NCBI RefSeq assembly: GCF_004293625.1
Contig: NZ_CP033040.1
Span: forward strand, 1 to 64,000
Length of the DNA: 64,000 bases
Direction of reading: 5' to 3'
DNA from: Thiomicrorhabdus indica
Lineage (GTDB): Bacteria > Pseudomonadota > Gammaproteobacteria > Thiomicrospirales > Thiomicrospiraceae
Numbering within the stretch: position 1 is the stretch's first letter; the number at the start of each line of letters is the position of its first letter. The position numbers were made by a program, and so were the translations under genes. This document shows positions 34,963 to 42,943 of this stretch, piece by piece. The notes below the pieces were generated by a model that saw only the letters and a program-made list of their open reading frames with translations, was not told where the DNA came from and ran no database searches.

Positions 34963-37075
34963 TTTTTCTCTCAGTCTTAGAACAAGAGTCAGCTCTACCT
35001 AAGAATTCAGACCAGTGGTTTGCGTTATATTTTGAGTCGCCTTTTAATAAATATTCGGTATCAATCAACTCAAGGTTTTGTTGAGCTATTATGACTCCAA
35101 AGTATCGTTCTAAAGCATGCGCTAAAGTGCCATCAATGTCATTGGCTGTGTCGTAATAAAAATCCCCTAATTCAATTGGCGAATCTTTGAGAACTTGAAG
35201 CCCTTCTGGTTTAAACCAAAACATGGTTCCTGCGGCGAAAATTTCTTTGCCTGTCACCTCGGGGTAGGAAAATTTTTGCGATAAGCGCTTTAGCCATTTT
35301 TGATTTTTCCCCCAGAAATGTTTTATTGCTGGAGCATGGCCTTTTGCTGCAACCATACCAATTTTTTCTTGCTCACAGAAACGATTAAGTAACTCTAATG
35401 CCTGAGCTGGCTCATCGGGTAAAAGTTCTGAATAAAGAAAATCGCGCCATTCATTTCCGTCTTCGCGATGTAACGATTTTTTGGTATGTAATTTTAATAC
35501 CGCCTGATAATTACAACCAATGATATCTGGTAAAACCGACAAAAACGGTGCAACATCTCGCCCAATGTTTGGCGTCAAATAAACCCGTGCATCTGGCCAT
35601 AGTGATCGAATATCTCCTAAAGCTGTCTCATTTGAGATCGTCACCCAAATATCAAGCTCCAATTCACTGGCTTTTATTCTTTTTGCCAATATCGGTAGAA
35701 TTTCTGGGTAATAAGCATGAATTATGATGGCATGGGAATTTGATTGATGTCCTTTCTGCAAAAGAGTCTTAGTTTTTTGATCCCAATGATTAATTGCTTT
35801 TTGAGTCGCGCACAAGTAGGCATGTCCATTAAAACGATCAGGCTCTAAATATGCCCCTTCTGCCCATTCGTTCCATGCGTTAATAAAAACCATCTGATTA
35901 TCAGGTGTCTGGGTCCAACGCATGTCCACAATCGCATCATGTAGCCAACGACTGTACTGTAGAGGGGAATTATGAATAAATACATTGCCATCATGACCTC
36001 TTCGTGCCGTATTATCCCAACCTGGCATAACACCTCTAGCACGATAATAGTTTTCTTTTCTGTCATTCAATAATATCTGTTCGACAGTTTGATGATAGTC
36101 AAAAACCTTATGTGAAAACTCCTTGTAAGTTTTTTGCAGTGGTTGTGTACATGGTCTTGATTCCACACCCACCGGTGGAAATTCAATTGCACCATCAAAG
36201 CCAATGGATGTTGGATCAACTTGATCTCTAGATTGAACCACCAATAGGTGTAAATCAGTTTGGTAATTTGACCACATATAGTCTCTCCACCGATTTCCTG
36301 TCGCTTTGGCTTCTGGTAACAAACTTGGGTAGTAAAGAACCAGTACTGGCTTGTTGTCGATTCGATAATAACGCGGATCAAGCATATAACGACTGATGTG
36401 CTCAATAAAACGAATATCATCCTCTGGTGAGTGATCTTGTGCGATTAGAACTTCTTGATCTTGACCGTCCCATCGCCTCGTCCAGTTTTCATTCGCCCAG
36501 CAAAAAAACATTGGGAAATCTAGGTCTGACTGTTTCAACCAGTTTTCTAATGGTCGCTCCATTAGTGTTTTACCTGCAAACCAATAGAAGTAGACACAAA
36601 AAGCATCAATGCCAACCTTTCGAGCCAACTCTGCTTGTTTATACATAACTTCAGAATGCGAAAGATCATAAAACCCTAAATCAGCTGGCAACCTTGGTTG
36701 CTCATGCCCAATAAACTGTGGATTGGCTTTTGTTACATTGGTCCACTCAGTAAAACCCTTACCCCACCAGTCATCATTCTCGGAAAATGCATGGAACTGG
36801 GGTAAATAAAATGCAAAAACTTGATGACTATGATTGCTTTTCTCTGGCGCATCGCATTCATCTTCTAATAGGAAAAAGTGACTACGAGCATGCGTCATGT
36901 GCTTCACCCAACCTTGCGCTGATTCATACGGTAAAGGCTTAGAGCTTATTCGCGAAAATAGTTGGTACCTTAAATGCATTAGCTTCTGCATCAAACGGCA
37001 AACAGGCATCCAAAAAGGATAGCTATGACAAAAGGTTTTTATTTTTTGTTTGAAATGGTGAATATTGAATTTCAT
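34946..37075 (-). CDS. GH99-like (WbsX) domain fused to rhamnan-synthesis F (RgpF) domain
   Basis: A 709-residue two-domain glycan enzyme. Residues of about 70-430 form a WbsX/GH99-like TIM-barrel region, with VFAFYLPQFHAFSENDDWWG, FTEWTNVTKA, PMFFCWANENWTRRWDG and FINAWNEWAEGAYLEPD. Residues of about 455-680 match RgpF, a rhamnose-glycan enzyme: HAIIIHAYYPEILP, TPNIGRDVAPFL, LKLHTKKSLHREDGNEWRD. The fusion fits synthesis or modification of a rhamnose-containing polymer, for which dTDP-rhamnose genes lie at 42.9-46.5 kb. There is no signal peptide; it is probably cytoplasmic. The start lacks a clear ribosome-binding site. Confidence 0.88.
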   Translation of the reverse strand: MKFNIHHFKQKIKTFCHSYPFWMPVCRLMQKLMHLRYQLFSRISSKPLPYESAQGWVKHMTHARSHFFLLEDECDAPEKSNHSHQVFAFYLPQFHAFSENDDWWGKGFTEWTNVTKANPQFIGHEQPRLPADLGFYDLSHSEVMYKQAELARKVGIDAFCVYFYWFAGKTLMERPLENWLKQSDLDFPMFFCWANENWTRRWDGQDQEVLIAQDHSPEDDIRFIEHISRYMLDPRYYRIDNKPVLVLYYPSLLPEAKATGNRWRDYMWSNYQTDLHLLVVQSRDQVDPTSIGFDGAIEFPPVGVESRPCTQPLQKTYKEFSHKVFDYHQTVEQILLNDRKENYYRARGVMPGWDNTARRGHDGNVFIHNSPLQYSRWLHDAIVDMRWTQTPDNQMVFINAWNEWAEGAYLEPDRFNGHAYLCATQKAINHWDQKTKTLLQKGHQSNSHAIIIHAYYPEILPILAKRIKASELELDIWVTISNETALGDIRSLWPDARVYLTPNIGRDVAPFLSVLPDIIGCNYQAVLKLHTKKSLHREDGNEWRDFLYSELLPDEPAQALELLNRFCEQEKIGMVAAKGHAPAIKHFWGKNQKWLKRLSQKFSYPEVTGKEIFAAGTMFWFKPEGLQVLKDSPIELGDFYYDTANDIDGTLAHALERYFGVIIAQQNLELIDTEYLLKGDSKYNANHWSEFLGRADSCSKTERKNASNE

Positions 37076-37096
37076 GGTTAGAGTATTTGAATATAA

Positions 37097-38485
37097 CTAT
37101 TTATTTTTAAAGAAACGGGCAAGTTTTGAAAAAGCCTGTTGGCAAAAACCAAAATAAGCCTTTTTTCTTAAGCATTTAAGCTCGTTTAATGTGTTTTGAT
37201 AACTTTCTTGCAACTCTAGAAAATTATTTTTTTCTTCGTTCAAAGCTAACTGACATGCTGACAGCTGACCATTTAATGAATCGACTTGATCAAACCAATT
37301 TTGATGCTCAATGGATTTATGTTGTTTTAGAAGTTGAAAGTCATGAGTCATTGGCCAATTCATTTGCACTTTTAAAGTGACAGCTTGTTCAATTACTTCT
37401 TGCTCTACAGGAACTTCAAACCACGGATCAAAAGAGGTCATAAATATATTCAAATCTGAATTATTCCATTGAAATGTAATATCTGAACTACAATTCAAAA
37501 TTGGAGCTGATTCACAAAACTGCCATAAAATTTGCTGGTTTTTATCTAAAAGCATCAAACGTTTTATTGTTACCAAGCCAGGGATATCCGCTGGGTCAAA
37601 ACGAATTTTTTGCACATCGTTTGGTAGTTCAAAATCAAAATCCATGTATTCTGTCAAATAACAGCGAATAGATTGACTATCTTTTCCGGAGAAACTCTCT
37701 TCTCCCTTTTTTTGAAAAAACACTGTCGGTTGAATAAAGATACCTAAATCCGAAACCTCATGTAACGAATTTATAAATTGGGCATCTGGACTATAGGCTT
37801 TGCTTGGTTTTATTTCTAATAAAAACTGATACGTATTCGCTTCTGGAAGTCGCGAGAGCATCTGAACCCATTGGCCTGATATTCCATTTTTCAACTCTTC
37901 TGCAAATTCGGTTCCCTGAACACCTATTTCGACTCTATCCAGCAATTTCCAACCTACATTTCCTAAAAGTTGCATAAAGTTTGGAATACTTTGTGGACTA
38001 AAAAATCGCACATGCGTTTTGTCTAGTAGTCCGTGGTTTAGATAAGTAAATTTTTGTTGTAATAACTGTAAGATTACTGCCGCATGTGCAACATTAGGAA
38101 TTGAAACCAATAGTTTTCCATCGGTTGTTAAACAATCTAGCAATTCAATCACTGTCGCTTCTGGAGTTCTTAGGTGCTCGAGTACATCTGCAATAACAAT
38201 GACATCATAGTTTTTTTCCAATTGTTTAGAGAATCCTTTCGTCTCTAAATCAATTTGCCAAACATTTTGATAATGTTGCTCAGCCACTTCGGCAGATTCA
38301 GGATGCGCTTCAATCGCATCAATCTCTAAATCTGTATAAGACGATAAAAAAGCACCCAATTCACCTGTTGCACACCCAACATCTAGCAACTTTCCTTTAT
38401 TAGGAATGTATTCAAGTAGCTTGCTAAGGCTATTATTCATCCCTTTTTCGAGAGCTGGCCGATCATACAAATTGTCTGAAATCAT
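37097..38485 (-). CDS. SAM-dependent methyltransferase with C-terminal extension
   Basis: 462 residues. The first 200 form a class I methyltransferase with motif I LLDVGCATGELG at 34-44, acidic strand 2 IDAIEAHPES, and IVIADVLEHLRTPE as motif IV. A region of about 200 residues of unknown fold follows (beta-rich, IRFDPADIPGLVTIKRL, resembling stretches often found in glycan-cluster enzymes). A coiled coil ends the protein (about 405-450, LNEEKNNFLELQESYQNTLNEL) with a basic tail. Methyltransferases in Wzt/Wzm clusters often cap the glycan's growing end, the signal read by the Wzt C-domain; that role is inferred here. Confidence 0.85.
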   Translation of the reverse strand: MISDNLYDRPALEKGMNNSLSKLLEYIPNKGKLLDVGCATGELGAFLSSYTDLEIDAIEAHPESAEVAEQHYQNVWQIDLETKGFSKQLEKNYDVIVIADVLEHLRTPEATVIELLDCLTTDGKLLVSIPNVAHAAVILQLLQQKFTYLNHGLLDKTHVRFFSPQSIPNFMQLLGNVGWKLLDRVEIGVQGTEFAEELKNGISGQWVQMLSRLPEANTYQFLLEIKPSKAYSPDAQFINSLHEVSDLGIFIQPTVFFQKKGEESFSGKDSQSIRCYLTEYMDFDFELPNDVQKIRFDPADIPGLVTIKRLMLLDKNQQILWQFCESAPILNCSSDITFQWNNSDLNIFMTSFDPWFEVPVEQEVIEQAVTLKVQMNWPMTHDFQLLKQHKSIEHQNWFDQVDSLNGQLSACQLALNEEKNNFLELQESYQNTLNELKCLRKKAYFGFCQQAFSKLARFFKNK

Positions 38486-38537
38486 AAATTAATGCTCTTA
38501 ATTTCTTAGAATGAGTGAATTATTCGGATCTACAAAA

Positions 38538-39296
38538 TTAGATAGCATCTGCAAAACCTCTTTTTAACTTTCCAAACACCTTATATCCCAAAGCTGTTAT
38601 GGAAACTGCAACCATCAAATAAATTGCCCACCCAAGCCAATCCGGCTGATTACCATAAAGAATAATTTGCCGGCTTTGCTCAATCATAAATGTCAAAGGG
38701 TTTAAGTACATCCAGTTATGCCAGTTTTCTGGGAGTCGCGATAAAGGATAAAAAATTGGAGACATAAACAATAAAAACATGGAGAGTGATCCACTGATTT
38801 GGGAAATATCTTTAATAAAGACTCCAAAAGCTGCTAAAAACCAAGCTACTCCAATCAATAAAACCAAAAATGGTAACCATAAAATTGGAATTAAGAGCCA
38901 GGTGAAGAAAAGCTCCTGCTTAATCACAACGATTGCCAGTAATAAAATAATCAGCGAGATGCTATTGTGTATCAGGCTATTCAGCAGTACAACCACTGGT
39001 AATTTTTCAGTTGGAAAAACAATTTTCTTGACCAATTGAGGGTTTGATTGAATCAAATTAGGCGCTTGCGTGATGATGTCCGAAAGCATGGCATGCAAGA
39101 TCAAACCCGTGAACAACATCAATGCGAAATCAAAGGTTTTCTCGTTTTCAATTCCCCATTTTGCTCCAAGTACCACATTAAAAACAAAGGTATACATTAC
39201 CAAGGTAATAAGTGGTAAAAGAATCGCCCAAAAAAAGCCAAATAGAGTTCCTCTATAACGCGAATGCAAGTCTTTCTTTATTAATTGATAAAGCAT
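38538..39296 (-). CDS. Polysaccharide ABC-2 exporter permease (Wzm type)
   Basis: A 252-residue inner-membrane protein with six predicted helices and the ABC-2 polysaccharide exporter pattern. It begins LIKKDLHSRYRGTLFGFFWAILLPL, continues with VKKIVFPTEKLPVVVLLNSLIH, and ends with SPIFYPLSRLPENWHNWMYLNPLTFMIE. Together with the Wzt-type ATPase at 32.8 kb it would form the complete transporter that flips the finished glycan across the inner membrane. It is followed by the methyltransferase gene after 52 bases. Confidence 0.93.
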   Translation of the reverse strand: MLYQLIKKDLHSRYRGTLFGFFWAILLPLITLVMYTFVFNVVLGAKWGIENEKTFDFALMLFTGLILHAMLSDIITQAPNLIQSNPQLVKKIVFPTEKLPVVVLLNSLIHNSISLIILLLAIVVIKQELFFTWLLIPILWLPFLVLLIGVAWFLAAFGVFIKDISQISGSLSMFLLFMSPIFYPLSRLPENWHNWMYLNPLTFMIEQSRQIILYGNQPDWLGWAIYLMVAVSITALGYKVFGKLKRGFADAI

Positions 39297-39318
39297 TTTG
39301 GTAACCGTTTACATGCAA

Positions 39319-40200
39319 TCATGTTTTATTTGCTGTGTAATAGCCAAATTTGTAGGCTGTCCATTTAAGTATAGTTCGTAATATTGACTCTGGAATCATA
39401 CTCGGCCTATGAGTTTTCAAATAATGGAGTTCACTTTTTACAAACTTAACACCTTCCGAGTCAGCCATTCCAAAATCTTGATTTATCCATGGGTTCTCAC
39501 CATGAAATTGACCAATTTTTTTATATCTAGCTATTTCACCCCAAAAGCTTAATTTATGAGAATGATAGACAGCAGAAGTATGTTTATATGATACTTTGAA
39601 CCCACCCTTTAGCAATTTTGCACATAGATACATATCCTCAGAGGCTGGGAGTGCTTTATCCCATCCATTGACCTCATGATAAGCAGAAACACGAACTGCA
39701 CTAAATGCATCAGAACAGAATACTGTTTTTACACCATATTCTTTACGATCTTGCCACGATCTTTGATAGCTCATTTCAGGATAGTTGAATTCTCTAGCAT
39801 GAACTTCAATAGGGGTTGCATCTTGATGAGCTATCTGACGTCCAAAGGAAATTCCAACTTCAGGATCTTCAAATGTAAGAAGGAGATTGGAAAAGGAGTC
39901 CGAATCTTTAAGCAAGACATCCTGGGTCATCAAGATAACTATTTCAACCTCTGGCTTTAGCATTTTCATTGCTTTTTGGCGGGTTAAAGCATGATTAAAT
40001 TCTTGCTCTTTGATTGAATGGACAACATAACCAAACTTTTGAGAAACACTGTTAGTTTGGTCACTCGATTCAGTATCGATAATCACTACTTGGTCGGGCT
40101 GTACTGACTGTTGTGATATTCTTTCCAATACTTCAGACCAAAGCTGCCCAGCATTTCGTGTCGGTATTATTAAGGCAAATGACGAGGAGTGAGTTTTCAT
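39319..40200 (-). CDS. Family 2 glycosyltransferase (rhamnosyltransferase-like)
   Basis: 293 residues with a GT-A fold. The nucleotide-sugar start ALIIPTRNAGQLW, VVIIDTESSDQT, FNHALTRQKAMKML and VILMTQDVLL supply the metal-binding region in the DXD position. FCSDAFSAVRVSAYHEVNGWDKALPASEDMYL is the acceptor-side block seen in rhamnosyltransferases of the RfbN/WbbL kind. dTDP-rhamnose synthesis genes nearby fit this substrate, but it is inferred. It is the first gene of the minus-strand glycan run, 22 bases before the permease. Confidence 0.88.
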   Translation of the reverse strand: MKTHSSSFALIIPTRNAGQLWSEVLERISQQSVQPDQVVIIDTESSDQTNSVSQKFGYVVHSIKEQEFNHALTRQKAMKMLKPEVEIVILMTQDVLLKDSDSFSNLLLTFEDPEVGISFGRQIAHQDATPIEVHAREFNYPEMSYQRSWQDRKEYGVKTVFCSDAFSAVRVSAYHEVNGWDKALPASEDMYLCAKLLKGGFKVSYKHTSAVYHSHKLSFWGEIARYKKIGQFHGENPWINQDFGMADSEGVKFVKSELHYLKTHRPSMIPESILRTILKWTAYKFGYYTANKT

Positions 40201-40306
40201 TAATCAATAGAGCCAGACAACAGGGAATAAAACAGCGTAGGTTAACATTTTACTGATAATTTGTCGGTATTTATATTTGAAATATCATTTTTATAAAAAA
40301 CAACCA

Positions 40307-42085
40307 CTAAAGCTCAATTAAAAGCTGTTGAACAGGTTGCGTAAGATAAACCTCACAGTTTTGTGGCACCTCACTCATCATCATGTCTGCAGTTTCTCTC
40401 GATAAAAGAATATGCGTCTGGTAGTCTTTGCTCCATTCATGAAGCCGATGAGCGAGATTCACCGTATCGCCAATCGCTGTGTAGGTGTGGCGTTGCTCAG
40501 TGCCCAAATCTCCCACCATGGCTGGGCCTGTATGTATCCCAATTCTTACTGAGATTTTTGGCTGCTGTGGGTGAGACTGATTGTAAAGATCCAAGCTTTC
40601 TAGCATCGCAACGGCGCTTCTCACCGCTAAATCGGCATGATCCGCTTGGTCTAAAGGCGCATTCCATAACGCCATCACCGCGTCACCAATATACTTATCA
40701 AGCGTGCCCTGATGAGAATGAACTTCCTGAGTCAATACATGCAGAACATCTTTTGTAATTCGTGCCAGTTCAGCCGTTGGAATTTTCTCTGATAACTTGG
40801 TAAACCCTTCAATATCAGCAAATAAAACGGTCACTTCTCGCACACTAGGTTCCAATACATCTTGCCTAGATTCAATCAATTGATTGACGACATCTTTAGA
40901 AAGGTAGCCTTGAAACAATCTGGTAATTCGACGGTTGTAGCGATCAACCACTAACCATTCAAAAGGAAACTGAATAATAATCAATAATGCCAATGCAACT
41001 AGGGGCAAACTCCATGGCATGATTTGGTTTCCATAAAGCGCAAAACTCATCAACAATAGCCAGCCGAAACCCATTCCTAAACTGGCAATCAACACCCAGA
41101 AAGTTTGTGACCAGAAAAAAAGCATCGCAAGAATCGCCACAGCGGTTAATGCATAGATAAGAACAAAAACTGGCTTTGCCCAAACAGGCGAGTCAACAGG
41201 ATGAAGCAGTTTATAAAGCGCTCCAGCATGAATCGCTACGCCTGGAAGCCAGGGATGAATAGGCGTTGCAACACGATCAGATAAGCCGAGTGCCGAAGAC
41301 CCTAATAATAGATATTTATCATCTAAATAACCGGCCGGTAAGGTTTGTAACAAGATGTCTTGTGCTGGGACGCTTTGCCAATGGTTCGCTTGAATACGAT
41401 ACGGAATTGTTAACCATCGTGTTGATTCTGGCAGAACTTGATTCGGGTTCACTTTTTGATAAAGGCTCTGTGCAATCATCGGCCATTGTTGATCTTGAAA
41501 ACGAACCTGCTGAGGTAAACGACGAATTAAACCATCATTATCTACCCAAGGGCTGATATGACCGGTACATTGAGCATGTTGCGCTAACGCAGCATGATTT
41601 CCAACAAATCCTTTTGAAACTAAAGCAGTTTCACCGGCCGGTGCCCCTCCACTGACCTCACCTACTTGCCTAGGTGTATTGTTGATTTCCAAGTCGAATG
41701 CGATCGCTAAACAGATTGGGTAGCTCTGTAATAAGGTTTGTAAACGACTTTCACCTACCTCGTCTCTTGGTTCTGGCATAACCATATCGATTGCCAATCC
41801 TTTCGGGTGATGCAGTGTAAAAAGGTTTTCAATCAGTTGTGCGAGTAACTCGCGAGACCAAGGCCAAGACTGAATGTTTTGCAAACTCTGATCATCGATA
41901 TCAACAATAACTATCTCTTTCGGCACGGTTTCTGTTACTAATAAACGCGTCATCATATCCTGTAGCACGTAATCCATTGGCCGCGTCCAGCTTGGATTCA
42001 GGTAGAGCAAAGCTGTGGCAAGCAACACCAAAATGAAGAGGATTTTGCGAATAAAACTGGAATTTCTGCTATATTTTGCTTTCAT
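40307..42085 (-). CDS. CHASE2-domain class III adenylate cyclase
   Basis: 592 residues with an N-terminal membrane helix, a periplasmic CHASE2 sensor (about 30-290; IVIVDIDDQSLQNIQSWPWSR is the usual opening) and three close helices (about 300-375). The catalytic domain follows. Metal-binding aspartates are Asp424 (FADIEGF) and Asp468 (YIGDAVMALW). The purine-selecting pair is Lys464 and Thr536, the adenylate-type combination, and the transition-state residues are Asn543 and Arg547. All catalytic residues are present, so cAMP synthesis in response to an extracytoplasmic signal is likely. Only 32 bases separate its ATG from the CRP-like gene, so the two must have overlapping control regions. 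Confidence 0.93.
   Translation of the reverse strand: MKAKYSRNSSFIRKILFILVLLATALLYLNPSWTRPMDYVLQDMMTRLLVTETVPKEIVIVDIDDQSLQNIQSWPWSRELLAQLIENLFTLHHPKGLAIDMVMPEPRDEVGESRLQTLLQSYPICLAIAFDLEINNTPRQVGEVSGGAPAGETALVSKGFVGNHAALAQHAQCTGHISPWVDNDGLIRRLPQQVRFQDQQWPMIAQSLYQKVNPNQVLPESTRWLTIPYRIQANHWQSVPAQDILLQTLPAGYLDDKYLLLGSSALGLSDRVATPIHPWLPGVAIHAGALYKLLHPVDSPVWAKPVFVLIYALTAVAILAMLFFWSQTFWVLIASLGMGFGWLLLMSFALYGNQIMPWSLPLVALALLIIIQFPFEWLVVDRYNRRITRLFQGYLSKDVVNQLIESRQDVLEPSVREVTVLFADIEGFTKLSEKIPTAELARITKDVLHVLTQEVHSHQGTLDKYIGDAVMALWNAPLDQADHADLAVRSAVAMLESLDLYNQSHPQQPKISVRIGIHTGPAMVGDLGTEQRHTYTAIGDTVNLAHRLHEWSKDYQTHILLSRETADMMMSEVPQNCEVYLTQPVQQLLIEL
41330..41339. repeat. ACCGGCCGGT palindrome in the cyclase gene, copy 1
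   Basis: Exact copy read as Pro-Ala-Gly in TLPAGYLD. It is the first exact copy after the 17-kb gap. Confidence 0.95.
41633..41642. repeat. ACCGGCCGGT palindrome in the cyclase gene, copy 2
   Basis: Exact copy read as Pro-Ala-Gly in GAPAGETAL, inside the CHASE2 sensor. Confidence 0.95.
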
Positions 42086-42117
42086 TGAGTTTGGGCTAAG
42101 TTGAAAAAGGATCGATT

Positions 42118-42807
42118 TTGTTTGAAAAAGTCACGCTGGATATTTCACTTAAGCATATTCCACTGTTAAAGGATTTACCAGATGAAATGCTGGTGAATTT
42201 GAACAAACGCATTAAATATGTCCGTTTTCAAAAGAACCAATTTGTCATTCGCAAAGGTGAAGCCAGTGAAAGCTTGATTTTCGTGATGCAGGGAGAGCTC
42301 AATGTCATCGATGTGAATGAAAATGGACAGTATTTCTGGCTAGCCAATATACCGGCCGGTATGAGTTCGGGGGAATTAGGGCTAATTAGTGGTGAAAAAC
42401 GCTCAACAAGTATTGTTGCTAGCCGAGAATCCATTGTCGGTTTCTTGAATAAAAAGGATGCGCTGGAGCTGATATTAAAAAACCCTTCCATTTCTTGGAA
42501 AATCATGCAGCACATGGCCAAAATCATCAAGAAAAACAATACTCAACTGGCTCTGATGAACCTTTCAACCGCCCAAGAGCGTGTTGAGGCAATTCTCTCC
42601 CAGCGAATCAACCGTTATTCGAATGGCTCAATCGTTATTGAAGATCTCCCTTCTCAGGAATCCATCGCGACTATGGCGAATACAAGCCGTGAAACGGTCT
42701 CTCGTATTATCAACAAGCTTGTTAAAGACGGCGTTCTTGAAAAAGAAAAAGGTCGTAAACGCTATTTCGTTAAACAGCCGGATAAGCTGAAAGACTTAAC
42801 GAAATAA
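42118..42807 (+). CDS. CRP-type cAMP receptor transcription regulator
   Basis: 229 residues, starting at TTG with AAAAAGG seven bases upstream. The N-terminal cyclic-nucleotide domain includes GELGLISGEKRSTS, where Glu86, Arg95 and Ser96 match the Glu, Arg and Ser that hold the cAMP phosphate and ribose in E. coli CRP. The C-terminal winged helix has the recognition helix SRETVSRIINKL; Arg191, Glu192 and Arg196 match the CRP residues that read TGTGA. No FNR-type N-terminal cysteine cluster is present. It diverges from the adenylate cyclase, making a compact cAMP synthesis-and-response pair. The best target in the window is the S-layer promoter. Confidence 0.92.
   Translation: MFEKVTLDISLKHIPLLKDLPDEMLVNLNKRIKYVRFQKNQFVIRKGEASESLIFVMQGELNVIDVNENGQYFWLANIPAGMSSGELGLISGEKRSTSIVASRESIVGFLNKKDALELILKNPSISWKIMQHMAKIIKKNNTQLALMNLSTAQERVEAILSQRINRYSNGSIVIEDLPSQESIATMANTSRETVSRIINKLVKDGVLEKEKGRKRYFVKQPDKLKDLTK
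42351..42360. repeat. ACCGGCCGGT palindrome in the CRP-like gene
   Basis: Exact copy read as Pro-Ala-Gly in NIPAGMSSGE, just before the cAMP phosphate-binding cassette. Confidence 0.95.
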
Positions 42808-42847
42808 CCGCTCTTTAAATCAATGCGACAAAACAAGCGAGAGCGTT

Positions 42848-42930
42848 GAGGAGATTGCTTCGCTACGCGCCGCGTAGCAAGTGCCCTTGGGATGCTCGCA
42901 ACGACTCAAATAAAGCAGTCATTGCGAAAG
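42848..42930. repeat. REP-like palindromic element between crp-like and rfbB genes
   Basis: It contains GAGATTGCTTCGCTACGCG, the imperfect stem CTACGCGCCGCGTAG, the shared 24-base block 42877-42900 (23 of 24 identical to the reverse complement of 24484-24507), and a closing GTCATTGCGAAAG. It fills the gap between the convergent genes and is the same family as the elements at 24.4 kb. Confidence 0.85.
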
Positions 42931-42943
42931 GGCTAGCTTTGGG

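Noticed and set aside
32791-40200. Prophage or transposon carrying the glycan cluster
   Set aside because: No integrase, transposase, tRNA target or terminal repeats were found; the cluster may be acquired, but by homologous exchange or an unseen route.
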